Source: Paractinoplanes ferrugineus
GTDB taxonomy: Bacteria > Actinomycetota > Actinomycetes > Mycobacteriales > Micromonosporaceae
Length of the DNA stretch: 64,000 nt
NCBI RefSeq assembly: GCF_016862195.1
Contig: NZ_BOMM01000001.1
Coordinates: 1 to 64,000 of the forward strand
Direction of reading: 5' to 3'
Positions 36,698-45,800 of this stretch are shown piece by piece (positions within the stretch are counted from its first letter, which is position 1; every line of letters starts with the position of its first letter). Below the pieces are notes generated by a model. The model was given only the letters and a program-made list of their open reading frames with translations, was not told the origin of the DNA and searched no databases. The position numbers and the translations under genes are program-made.

Positions 36698-37412
36698 CTG
36701 TAAACCCCCCGCCTCGGATACGCAGCCCTGATCTGCGACCGACGGTGCCCTTTTCGCTCCGGAGAGTCAACACCTAGGCCTGGACAAATCGCTCGAAGCA
36801 GCCGTTGTGGGCAGCGATCTTTGTCGATGCGGACGACACGGTACCGTACTTTCGGCGGTGCGAACTCTGCCCGGTCGGGCAAACCTGCCAGCGGACCGCG
36901 TGTCCGTAGCCTTGGCGTGTCTACGGCGGCGGTCAGGATTCCAGCCGCTCCATCGGGCCTATCTGCCTGGTTGTTTCCGCGGATTACTGCCGAATTGATC
37001 TCTTCTGAATCAAGGCGCCGCGCAAGCGCGGCGCGGCCGGACGCGCTCGGCCTGCTGGCGGCCTCCGGCCGGCATCGGCCGGCGCACCGGCCAAGGCTGT
37101 CTGGCTGCGCTGGACCCAGTCCTCACCTCCGGCGGGGGCGCTTCTGGCTTCTGGGATGGTGCGCCATCCCGTCCACCGTCCACCCAGGCGAAGCCGAGCA
37201 GACCTGGCCCAGGGCGCCAAGGTCGTACGTCCAGTAGGGCGCTCCACCTTGGCGCCCTGGGCCAGGCCCACTCCACAGGGCGTGGGTCGACGGCGGACGG
37301 GATGGCGGCAAGGGCACTGGGTCATGTGGCGGCAGCGGTCGGGCCGCGTGGGCACCAGGGGCACGCGGCATCTCCGTAGCGTCGCGTCGATCCGGAGCGC
37401 TACCGTCTTCCT
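36698..37412. other. non-coding region between divergent TAC and HEPN-like genes
   Basis: About 700 bases without a convincing gene. It should hold the TAC promoter near its left end and a promoter for the gene at 37413. Its main structure is the large palindrome at 37163-37306; frames through the palindrome are artefacts of its GC-rich repeats. Confidence 0.45.
37163..37306. repeat. large imperfect inverted repeat (61 nt arms)
   Basis: Arms 37163-37223 and 37246-37306 match at 50 of 61 positions around a 22-base loop. The inner 21 bases (through GGCCCAGGGCGCCAAGG) are perfect. A further near-palindrome, GGGATGGTGCGCCATCCC, sits at the outer edge of the left arm. No terminal duplications were found. 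Confidence 0.85.
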
Positions 37413-38357
37413 GTGTCGACGTTTGAACTGTGGCAGCCGCTGTCTGCTCGTCAAAGCGGGAACGAGCAGTGGTACGAAAAGGTGTCCCCGGCCTTGGCCA
37501 CTGGGCTACGGGAGTGGCTCTTCCGTGCCGGTCATGACGTAGACAGATCAGACCTTGAGCGCGTACCTGTGCGGCTGGGCCTCCGGGTGGACTGGGAGCC
37601 TGGGCCGTACGACGAGGACAGCGACCCGCCCACTTTCCGCGACCGCCGCACCCGGGTTTCTCATTCCTTGGCCAGCGTTGCGCCGGACCGCGCCCTACTT
37701 GATCTGGTCGATGCGTACCTTGACTTGCTCCCTGCTCGCTCGCCTGCGCCAAAGGCTACCGACTCGATGCCGCTTCGCATCGTCGCAGCGATGTCAGCGA
37801 TAAAGCCCGACCACCGCAAGAACCTGCAACAGCACCTCAACGACGCCAGACTGATCTACACCATCTCGAAGGACGGGCGTCGTCTAGTACGCCGCACAGA
37901 CCCCGCAAGTGCACTAGCGCTTGATGATGCGTGTAACGCGCTTGATCAGATGCCCGCATCGGGCTCGGCTGCAGACTTCCTCCGTTCAGCTTGGACCGCG
38001 ACAAGTGCTCTGCACCCGGATGCTCCCCGGGCGTACAGCGACGCAATCAAAGCCGTCGAAGCCGCAGCGCACTCAGTCGTGGAGCCCAGCAATACTAAGG
38101 CGACCCTTGGCACCATGCTTGGTGAGCTGCGAAAACTGCCGTATCGTTTCACGGCGGGCGTAGGGCAGCCCGGCACCTCCGCTGGCATCGAAAGTGTGAT
38201 CGCGATGATGGATGTGCTTTGGAAGGGGCAGACGTCGCGGCATGGAGGACAGCGTCCCACAGTGTGGGAGACGGTCGAGCAAGCCCGCGCCGCAGTGCAT
38301 CTCGCCGGCACTTTGGTGACCTGGTTCGCCACAGGCATCATCCAGCGGCAGCCTTAG
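37413..38357 (+). CDS. hypothetical HEPN/abortive-infection-like protein
   Basis: 314 residues from a GTG. Helical throughout. The C-terminal third (DAPRAYSDAIKAVEAAAHSV, TLGTMLGELRKLPYRF, IAMMDVLWKGQTSRHGG, ARAAVHLAGTLVTWF) has the layout of the HEPN-like C-terminal domains found in AbiJ-type and related abortive-infection proteins, where a short R-x-HG turn ends one helix and an HxAxTLVxWF helix follows. The N-terminal part (FELWQPLSARQSGNEQWYEK) is unassigned. Location on a tRNA island beside a TAC operon fits a defence role. Assignment is by general pattern only. Confidence 0.55.
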   Translation: MSTFELWQPLSARQSGNEQWYEKVSPALATGLREWLFRAGHDVDRSDLERVPVRLGLRVDWEPGPYDEDSDPPTFRDRRTRVSHSLASVAPDRALLDLVDAYLDLLPARSPAPKATDSMPLRIVAAMSAIKPDHRKNLQQHLNDARLIYTISKDGRRLVRRTDPASALALDDACNALDQMPASGSAADFLRSAWTATSALHPDAPRAYSDAIKAVEAAAHSVVEPSNTKATLGTMLGELRKLPYRFTAGVGQPGTSAGIESVIAMMDVLWKGQTSRHGGQRPTVWETVEQARAAVHLAGTLVTWFATGIIQRQP

Positions 38358-38690
38358 GCTCGCCGTCTACCCGTGAGATTTGGGGCCCGAGCCCTCGGTC
38401 GACCGCGATGATGGTCGCGGCAGGGAGCCACCAGGCTGATCTGGCGCGGACCGGTATGTACAAGATCGAACGCTACGGCCCTGGTTGACCGCATGATCCG
38501 AACGGATCCGGACCGCTGGAACACGACGGCGCAAATCTACGGATCAGGAGGTCGTCGTCCGCGCCAGTAGCAGCCTCCTCCTCGGGCCCTCAGCGGGCAC
38601 AAGCGGACACGCACACCAGGTTGGTGACCCCACGATCAAATATCGCCAGACGGCCTACGATCTTTGACGCTATGGCGCCCTTGCAGTGCC
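38358..38690. other. no supportable gene
   Basis: Short frames on both strands lack starts with ribosome binding sites or recognisable motifs. No repeats of note. Confidence 0.3.
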
Positions 38691-38903
38691 TCAATGTTCC
38701 ACGCAGCCGTCGCCTCGGAAGTGAACGAATCGAAGGTGGCGTGCAAGTTCGTTGACGGCAGACTGAAGCGGCGTCGCGCCGACTCCCTTCGCGGAGTCGA
38801 AGGCCAGCCATCCTTCCCGCGCGGCCTCCTCGACGATGGCATGCGAGAGTCGTTCGATCCGTAACAGGTACTCCGGATCGGTGCTCCCGTTGGTTGTATC
38901 CAT
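38691..38903 (-). CDS. small hypothetical protein
   Basis: 70 residues from an ATG preceded by GGAGGAGCGC. Reads MDTTNGSTDPEYLLRIERLS, then HAIVEEAAREGWLAFDSAKG, LQSAVNELARHLRFVHFRG and a short tail. A good ribosome binding site and helical amphipathic character support it. Family not recognised. Confidence 0.45.
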   Translation of the reverse strand: MDTTNGSTDPEYLLRIERLSHAIVEEAAREGWLAFDSAKGVGATPLQSAVNELARHLRFVHFRGDGCVEH

Positions 38904-38989
38904 GCGCTCCTCCGTCGTCGAGATCAGCGACTCTAGCTGGGTGACGAGTCAGGCAGCCTACTCATCGGCCAGTCCGTCCAGCTCCCTCT

Positions 38990-39015
38990 TGGGAGTGATC
39001 GGGGAGTGGACCTTG
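38990..39015 (+). repeat. element-end repeat, copy 2
   Basis: TGGGAGTGATCGGGGAGTGG then ACCTTG, differing from copy 1 at two positions. It lies 100 bases left of attR. Confidence 0.5.
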
Positions 39016-39115
39016 AAAAGGTGACCCCCCACAGGCCTGCTCATCCCGACGCGCGTCAACGTCGCGAGCTGGGCTTTTGGATGGAGCGCAGGATGCCGAC
39101 CGGTCATGATCCCAA

Positions 39116-39160
39116 TTCGGGACGAAGAGGCCGTCGGTTCAAATCCGGCTACCCCGACCA
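39116..39160 (+). repeat. attR: duplicated tRNA-Pro 3' half
   Basis: Identical over 45 bases to 32695-32739. It lacks the 5' half of the tRNA, so it is not a functional tRNA gene. It doubles as the left attachment scar of the next element. Confidence 0.88.
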
Positions 39161-39173
39161 ACGAAATACCAGT

Positions 39174-39210
39174 TCAGGGCCGGTCTCCCGTTGAGGGAGA
39201 CCGGCCCTGA
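39174..39210 (+). terminator. perfect hairpin after attR
   Basis: 16 bp perfect stem TCAGGGCCGGTCTCCC with its complement around a five-base loop, followed by CTGCTTCT. Homologous to the hairpin after tRNA-Pro at 32754. Confidence 0.65.
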
Positions 39211-39228
39211 CTGCTTCTCCCTGTCGTT

Positions 39229-39255
39229 TGGGAGAAAATTTGGGAGAAGATCTTG
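39229..39255 (+). repeat. element-end repeat, copy 3
   Basis: TGGGAGAAAATTTGGGAGAA then GATCTTG, a diverged copy with one extra base between the GGGAG blocks. It lies between attR and integrase remnant 2, the same relative position as copy 1. Confidence 0.45.
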
Positions 39256-39268
39256 CTGGGATGGTGCG

Positions 39269-39541
39269 CTAGACCGCCCGCAACAGCAGGTCGAGTGCCC
39301 GAACTGGCGAGCCTGACGACATGATCTTTCGGGCACGGAGAGCTGTCTCCCATTGACCGGTCAGGTCGTCCATCAGCCGTTGCCGCATAGCTGCGGTGAT
39401 GTGTGAGTAGCGGGCCTGAACCGAGCCGTCCGCGTGGCCCATGCGGTCGTCCTGCAACTTCTTCGGTACGCCGATCTCTTCCATCATCGTTTTGTGCGAG
39501 TGCCGTAGCCCGTGCGGAGTCAGTCCCCTGGCGATCGGAAC
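39269..39541 (-). pseudogene. tyrosine recombinase (integrase) C-terminal remnant 2
   Basis: The last 90 codons of a phage-type integrase. TPHGLRHSHKTMMEEIG carries the HxLRH box and DRMGHADGSVQARYSHI the His and catalytic Tyr region; the end (LMDDLTGQWETALRARKIM, then SPVRALDLLLRAV) aligns with remnant 1. Upstream sequence in frame (SRGDSCW and earlier) is unrelated, so the N-terminal 75% is missing. Its 3' end points to the att repeat at 39116-39160. Confidence 0.8.
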
Positions 39542-39706
39542 CCAACAGGAGTCGCCACGGCTCGCTGCACCTCTGCCCCGGCCCGGGACACCCGGGAACG
39601 TGTCGCAGCGATGGACGGGCATGGAACGTCGTGGACCGTTACAGCAGCTCAGCAACGGTGCAGGTGCAGGTCAATCCGTCACGATCATTCCTTACACGGA
39701 AGGGCG

Positions 39707-40111
39707 TCATCCTGTCGGTTCGATATTGGTCGGTACGACATAGCCCATGATGTCCTTCACGCTTCCTAGGTGTTGCACGACCTGGCACACATGAAGAGTC
39801 CCGGTTGCAGGCAGCCGAATGATGTCGCTGGTCACTGCGTGCGCCTTGCCATCAGTGGCCGGCGTCCACCTCAACGTCCCAATCTCGCCGTCGTTGTTGC
39901 TCGCGACCCAGACCTTGTCTCTCCTGAGCACAATGAGCGAATCGCCGATCTTGATCTTCGATACCTTCGACGAGATCGGGTGCTTCGCCGAGAAACCGTG
40001 CATCGGCGGGGTGCCGGCCGCGTAGAGACGCTCGGCTCGATCCATGTCGCCGACGACATGATCACCATTGGGCCGCTGCCGTACTGTTGGTTTTTCCTGA
40101 CCCCGCATCAT
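39707..40111 (-). CDS. hypothetical protein
   Basis: 134 residues from ATG 40111 or 40108, with GAGAGGG just upstream. The C-terminal two thirds look like a compact beta-rich domain: IKIGDSLIVLRRDKVWVAS, GEIGTLRWTP, AVTSDIIRLPATGTLHVCQV, and YVVPTNIEP. Family not recognised. It lies beyond integrase remnant 2, so it may be cargo of the second, decayed element. Confidence 0.5.
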   Translation of the reverse strand: MMRGQEKPTVRQRPNGDHVVGDMDRAERLYAAGTPPMHGFSAKHPISSKVSKIKIGDSLIVLRRDKVWVASNNDGEIGTLRWTPATDGKAHAVTSDIIRLPATGTLHVCQVVQHLGSVKDIMGYVVPTNIEPTG

Positions 40112-40464
40112 GGGCCCTCTCTGGGTAATACCCAGTTAGCTCGCACCGTTTGAAAGTCCGATTTTCGAACGTTTCGGCTTGTCTGCCCACCGCCCATTCC
40201 GCCGAAGTTCGTTGCGGTACAGGCGGACGGTCACGTGCCAGATCTCTCGCGGCCGGGACCGGATCAGGCCCGCTTGGGAGAGGGGCTCCGCCTGGCGGGG
40301 CGCTCGCGGGCGGCGTGACGGGGTCACGCGGAGCGATTGTTTCCTCTATATTTGCGACCGTCGCTACCCGGCGCAGGCTGGGCTGGCGACCGTAAGGGTC
40401 CACTCTGGGCGGCGATCGGTCGTGCGACAGGCCGGGCTCTGCCTTGTCACGGGGGAAATTAAAT
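40112..40464. other. intergenic region upstream of ALF-repeat gene
   Basis: About 350 bases with no supportable gene. The promoter of the secreted-protein genes should be here. Just before the ATG at 40465 there is CACGGGGGAAA, repeated before the next gene at 42871. Confidence 0.35.
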
Positions 40465-42795
40465 ATGTCACCAAGAACGGTGCAAGCCGGGCTGCTCGCG
40501 GCCGGGCTCGTCATCGGTGTCCTTGCTGTGCCCGCTGGGGCCAGTGCGGCGCCGCAACCATCGCCGTCCGCGTCGTCGTCCGCCAAAGCTCTGCGGGCGG
40601 CCAACAAGGCCGGCACCGCTCTGCTCGCCGATCCGACGAACCTCGCCACCGACGAGGACAAGGTCAAGGCGGCCGGCGCGATCGGCGTCAACCCGGGCAT
40701 CGACATGCTCGTGCTCAACGACCAGCAGTTCGTCTTCGCGATCTGGGAGCGCACCGAGGCGGGGGCCTACGTCAAGGCCGAGGCACTTCGGGCGTACGGG
40801 TCGGATGAGGCTCGCGCCGCCTACGAGTTCATCGTGACCGGGATCTTCGTGGCGGCCAAGGACGACGCCCAGGCGAAGATCACCGAGGAGGCGGCCAAGG
40901 CTCGGCGGCGTTCGGTGGCGGTGACTGTCGGGCTGGACCCGTCGGAGACGGCTCTCATCGAGAAGGCCGACCGCGACTTCATCTTCAGCGTGTGGCAGCG
41001 GGCCACGGCCGGCAGCCACGTCTGGACGGCGGCGCGGGACGCCATCGCCGACGGCACCGACCAGGACGACTGGGACGCGTTCCTGAACGTCGGGGCGGCC
41101 GCCGCCGCGGACCAGGACATGCGGGAGGCGATCGCGGACGCCGACGAGGAGCTGGCCGCCCAGCTGCGGGCCCGGCAGCTCGTCAACGCCAAGCGGTCGC
41201 TGCTGCAGCTGCTCCTGCTGGGGGTGACCGAGGAACTGGTGAACGCGCCCAACCGGCAGTATGTGCTGTTCGTCCACAACAACGCCAAGGGCCCCGAGGT
41301 GCAGCTGGCCTCCCAGGTGGCGCTGAACGCGCCGGACGCCGACCTGGCGCAGGCGCTGAGCGACTTCATCTTCACCGGCGGCGCCGCCGCCAACAAACGG
41401 GACGAGGACGCGGCCGCCGCCCGGGAACTGGCCGGCTACCGCGCCCGGGCGATCGTCATCCGGGACGAGGCGCAGCACGACGGGTTCCTGCCCAAGCTGC
41501 TCGCCGCCGCCAACACGGCGCTGAGCACCAACACCCTTGTCGCGCTGCAGACCTTCCTGCTCAAGGGCCAGGACGAGGCGCGGGCGGCGGATCGCCGGCT
41601 GGACTTCAACACCAGCTTCGAGACCACCGACCCCCGGCCGAACTGGGAGAACACCGCGGGCAACGGCGGCATCGCCAACATCGGCGGCATCGTCAGCTCG
41701 GTGACCGTGCCGGAGCTGGGCGTACGGAACGTGCCGCGGGCGCTGGGCGGGACGAACGTCCTTCTCTACTCCGGCATGGACAACAGCACGACCCGGTCGT
41801 TCGCCTACCTGCAGGCGTACGGGCTGAGCAAGGTCTCGGTCCGGCCGACCACCAAGCTGTCCTACAAGATCCAGCCGCTGAGCGCCGCCACGTTTGCCGG
41901 GATCAGCGGCAACAACAGTACGTGCGTGGGCATCGACCTGGTCTTCTCGGACGGCAGCACGCTGCGTGACTCGGGCGCCAAGGACCAGCGCGGCAACCTG
42001 ATGCACCCGGGCGGGCAGTGCAACAAGCTGACCCTCGACACCTGGAACGACGTGGTGGTGGATCTCGGCGCGGTCGCGGCCGGTCGCACCGTCACCCGCA
42101 TCAACGTCGGTTACGACCAGGCGGTCAACACCGGTGGCTACCGCGGTTACATCGACGAGGTGAAGTTCACCGACCTGGAGAGCGCGCCCAAGCTGCGCAC
42201 CTCGGCGGAGCCCGGCGACACCCCGTTGACCTGGAACAACACGGTCGACGCGGACGCCAAGCCGGCGGGCAACGCGGCGAACGTCGGGCCGATCGTCTCC
42301 TCGGTCACCGGGCCGGAGCTCAAGTACGGCGCGACCACCGGGCGCACCGGGTCGAACGTGCTGCTCTACTCCGGCAAGGACAACAGCGCCACCGCGTCGT
42401 ACGCGTACATGAAGGGTTTCGCCCTCACCGACACATACGTGACCGCCGCGACCAAGCTGTCCTACTGGATCTACCCGCAGAGCAAGACCCAGTGGAGCAC
42501 GGTCACCGGCAACAACAGTTCATGCGTCGCGGTCGACATGATCCTCGAGGACAAGGTCGGCGGGACGAGCACGATCTCGCTGCGTGACACGGACGTCAAG
42601 GACCAGCGCGGCAACATCCTGCACCCGGCTAAGCAGTGCGGGAAGCTGCCGCTCGACACGTGGACGCAGATCGTCGTGCCGGTCGGCTCGGTGGCCAACG
42701 GCAAGCGCATCGTCAAGGTCGACGTGGGTTACGACCAGGCGCCCAACACCGGGTCCTACCGCGGGTTCATCGACGACCTTCGCATCACCCAGTAA
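40465..42795 (+). CDS. secreted ALF-repeat protein with two tandem beta-sandwich-like modules
   Basis: 776 residues from the ATG at 40465. The signal peptide (GLLAAGLVIGVLAVPAGASA) ends near AAP. Residues about 35-370 are helical repeats of ALF type: LLADPTNLATDEDKVKAAGA, then FVFAIWERTEAGAYVKAEAL and FIFSVWQRATAGSHVWTAAR. Residues about 390-776 hold two related modules of about 190 residues that share NTSFETTD/NNTVDAD starts, GGTNVLLYSGMDNS versus TGSNVLLYSGKDNS, STCVGIDLVFSDGS versus SSCVAVDMILEDK, and VGYDQAVNTGGYRGYIDEVK versus VGYDQAPNTGSYRGFIDDLR. They look like carbohydrate-binding-type beta sandwiches. Probably cell-surface or secreted. Confidence 0.8.
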   Translation: MSPRTVQAGLLAAGLVIGVLAVPAGASAAPQPSPSASSSAKALRAANKAGTALLADPTNLATDEDKVKAAGAIGVNPGIDMLVLNDQQFVFAIWERTEAGAYVKAEALRAYGSDEARAAYEFIVTGIFVAAKDDAQAKITEEAAKARRRSVAVTVGLDPSETALIEKADRDFIFSVWQRATAGSHVWTAARDAIADGTDQDDWDAFLNVGAAAAADQDMREAIADADEELAAQLRARQLVNAKRSLLQLLLLGVTEELVNAPNRQYVLFVHNNAKGPEVQLASQVALNAPDADLAQALSDFIFTGGAAANKRDEDAAAARELAGYRARAIVIRDEAQHDGFLPKLLAAANTALSTNTLVALQTFLLKGQDEARAADRRLDFNTSFETTDPRPNWENTAGNGGIANIGGIVSSVTVPELGVRNVPRALGGTNVLLYSGMDNSTTRSFAYLQAYGLSKVSVRPTTKLSYKIQPLSAATFAGISGNNSTCVGIDLVFSDGSTLRDSGAKDQRGNLMHPGGQCNKLTLDTWNDVVVDLGAVAAGRTVTRINVGYDQAVNTGGYRGYIDEVKFTDLESAPKLRTSAEPGDTPLTWNNTVDADAKPAGNAANVGPIVSSVTGPELKYGATTGRTGSNVLLYSGKDNSATASYAYMKGFALTDTYVTAATKLSYWIYPQSKTQWSTVTGNNSSCVAVDMILEDKVGGTSTISLRDTDVKDQRGNILHPAKQCGKLPLDTWTQIVVPVGSVANGKRIVKVDVGYDQAPNTGSYRGFIDDLRITQ

Positions 42796-42807
42796 GGCGA
42801 AACGGCG

Positions 42808-42845
42808 CAGACCAGGCTCGGATCGTACGGTCCGGGCCTGGTCTG
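42808..42845 (+). terminator. terminator between ALF-protein genes
   Basis: CAGACCAGGC pairs with GCCTGGTCTG, with extra pairing in the loop, followed by TCTTATT. Suggests the polymorphic toxin gene has at least partly independent transcription. Confidence 0.7.
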
Positions 42846-42870
42846 TCTTATTCCACGGGGGAAAGACGCC

Positions 42871-45800
42871 ATGCCACGTAACCGGATAGCCGCGGTTCTC
42901 GCGGGTCTGCTGGCGGTCGTGCTGCTGCCGGAGGCCGCCAACGCCGCCGTGCCGCAAGCACCGCCGGCCAAGAGCAGCACCTCGGTGCTGCAGGACTGGA
43001 TCGCCCGCCAACAGGCCGCCGAGGCGGCGATGGAGCGGCAGCTGGCCGAGGGCGGCCCGATCGACGACGCCGAGCTCAACCGGATGTTGGTGCAGGATCT
43101 CGCCGACTACGACGAGGACGCCGCCGTCCGGGCGGCCGCGGCCGAGGTGCTGCGCACCGACAACCCGGCCGAGTTCGCCGCGTTCCTCGACGACGCGTTG
43201 CCGATCTATCGGGCCGCCGCCGCCGAACGCAAGAAGCGGGCCGCCGAGGCCAACCGGGCGACCGTGCAGGAGTGGGCCACGACCGGCGGCCCGGTCGTGA
43301 AGCAGCAGGCGACGGCGGTGCTCGCCACCAAGAACGACCTCAAGATCGCGGACTTCGTGGCGATCGGGCACGCCGCCGCGGTCGCGGCCGACAAGCAGGA
43401 AGAGGTGAACGCGGCCGAGCGGGCCAAGACCATCAAGGCGCGGGTCGAGCAGATCGTCGCGTCCGGCGGGTACGAGGTGAAGTGGGCCGGCCAGGCCGCA
43501 CTGGACACCGAGGACGCGGTCACCATCGCCGCCTTCTACAACACCGGTTACGCCGCGGCGTCGGCCCGGGACAACACCGCCCAGCAGCAGATCGAGGCGG
43601 CGCTCGCGGCCCGTAACAAGGCCGTCGACGACCTGGCGAGCCTGGCCGAGAAGGCCACCCGGGCGGCGGACGCGCGCACCACGATCATCGCCGAGAGCGT
43701 GACCGCCACCCAGTCGCTGACCGTGGCCGCCAACTCGATGGGGCTGGTCAACAGGTACGCCAAGCAGGCCGACGCGACCTATGCGTCCGACCTGCCGATC
43801 CGCAAGTCGGGCGGGGCCACCCACACGGCTGCCATCACTAAGTCGCGGTCCGACGCGTGCGCCGAGTGGACCACCACGACCCGGAACGCGGACCAGGTGA
43901 TCGCGCACGCGGGAGTGGCCGCGACGGCCGCGAGGACGCTTGTCGACACCGGCCTGACGCACGGCATCGAGTGGTCGGCCGTGCTGAACGCGCAGGGCGA
44001 CGCGGCCGAGGCGGCCAAGCAGGCGAGCGAGACCGCATGTCACGCGGCCGAGGCGACCGAGGCCGCGGCGAAGGCTCTGGACGCCGACAAGAACGCGACT
44101 GTGGACGCCAACAATGCGGTGAAGTACCGCCAGGCGGCCGAACGGGAGTCCGCCGCCGCGACGAAGCTCGCCGACCAGGCGGAGAAGCTGGCCGCCGCGG
44201 CGCAGGCCGCCCAGGCCGACGCGCACAAGCAGCGGCTGCGGGCCGAGCAGGACGCCCGGGACGCCCGGGACCGGCTGGCCGACGCCAAGGATCACTACCT
44301 GAACGCCAAGGCGCAGCGGAACATCGCCATGCAGCAGGCGTCGATCGCGGTCGCCCAGCAGGCCGCCGCCTACGACGCCGCCCGGCGGGCGATCGAGCAG
44401 CAGAACGTCGCGGCCGCCAAGGGGGCCACCGCGAAGGCGGCGGCCGACGAGGTGACCAACTCCATCACCCGGTTCGACGGGCTGGTCAACGACTCGAAGG
44501 CGGCGTCGGTCCGCTCCCAGAAGGCGATCGAGGACCGCAATACCAAGCAGCTCAAGTACGAGGCTTACAAGCAGGACGCGGCCGCCAGGGCGGGCACCGC
44601 CGAGGGTGTGTACGCCGCGCAGCAGGCCGCGATCATCGAGGCTCAGCTGCCCGGCGCCAACGCGGCGGCGACAGCCGCGCAGAACGCCGCGAACAGTGCC
44701 GCAGCGGCGGCGGACGCCGCCGGTGCCGCCGCCCAGCGGGCCGGTGCGGCGGCGGCCGCGGCCAAGGCCGAGGCCGAAGCGGCGGCCGCTTCCGCGGCGG
44801 CCGCCCGACGTCTCGCCACCGACGCGGCGGCGGCCGCCAACCGGGCGATCGACGACGCGCAGCGGGCCGAGGAGCTGGCCCGCAAGTCGGTGAACATCGC
44901 CCGGCAGGCGATCAACCGGGCGGCGGCCGCCAAGGCCGACGCCGATCTGACCCGCTCGGCGGCCGACTCGGCGTTGCGTGAGGCCGGGGTGGCGTCGTTC
45001 CAGAGCCGGGTGGCCGGCCGGGCGGCGATCAACGCGCGGGCGTCCGCGATGGCGATCGCGGATCCGGCGGCGAGCGCGCTCAGCGTTGCCGACCAGTACG
45101 GCGAGACCGACAACGACGCGGCGATGGCGATCGACATCGCGAACAGCGCGATCCTCATCGGAGCGGAGCAGAGCGCGGCGGCCGAGCAGCACGCGGCCGC
45201 GGCCGAGGCGGCCGCGGTGCACGCGGCCGAGGAGGCGTTGCGGGCTCAGGAGCAGGTCAAGCCGGCGTATGCGGCGGCGAAGAAGGCGGCCGAGGAGGCG
45301 AACCGGGCGATCAAGGCCAGCCAGGCCGCGATCAACGCGGCGCGGGCCGCGGCCGAGGAGGCCAACGCGACGGTCACGGCCGCCAAGGACACGGCCCGGT
45401 CGGCGCAGCAGGCCACCGCGTACTCGAATGCCGCACAGGGCATGGCGGTGGAGGCCGGGCACAACGCGGCGGTGGCCCGGCAGGCGGCCGGTGCCGCCCG
45501 GGGCTACGCGAATCAGGCGCAGACCGCCGCGACGAACGCCGACACGATCGCCAAGCAGATCAAGGCGGCGTCGGACTCGGCGAACAAGTTCGCGGACGCG
45601 ATGAAGGCGACCGCGGTGCAGATGACCAAGATCGCCCAGGACACGCATGCCGCCGTACAGCAGCTTGCTGATCTTGCCGAGGCGGAGAAGCGGGCCAGCC
45701 AGACCTCCTGGATGCAGACCTGGAAGGACTACGTCGAGAACAAGCTCAACGCCAAGGACTACCCGGAGTGGCTGAAGAACTTCTACCGCGGTGAGAGCGA

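Larger units (their letters stand above)
32740..39160. mobile_element. 6.4 kb genomic island integrated in tRNA-Pro
   Basis: Bounded by the 45 bp att repeats. Cargo: integrase remnant, ESX-type gene cassette, a probable toxin-antitoxin-chaperone operon, a large palindrome, a HEPN/Abi-like gene and a small ORF. No intact integrase, excisionase, replication or transfer gene is visible, so the island looks immobile. A second integrase fragment immediately right of attR shows that another element of the same kind entered the same site. Confidence 0.75.

Noticed and set aside
37010..37752. Several open frames across the large palindrome
   Set aside because: They are products of GC-rich inverted repeats, overlap each other on both strands, and lack starts or protein-like composition.
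39116..39160. Second tRNA-Pro gene
   Set aside because: Only the 3' half is present; the 5' acceptor strand and D arm are missing, so it is an attachment-site duplication.
38958..39161. Minus-strand frame beginning MVGVAGFEPTASSSR
   Set aside because: It reads through the antisense of the duplicated tRNA-Pro 3' half; this string is a recurrent annotation artefact of tRNA antisense, not a protein.
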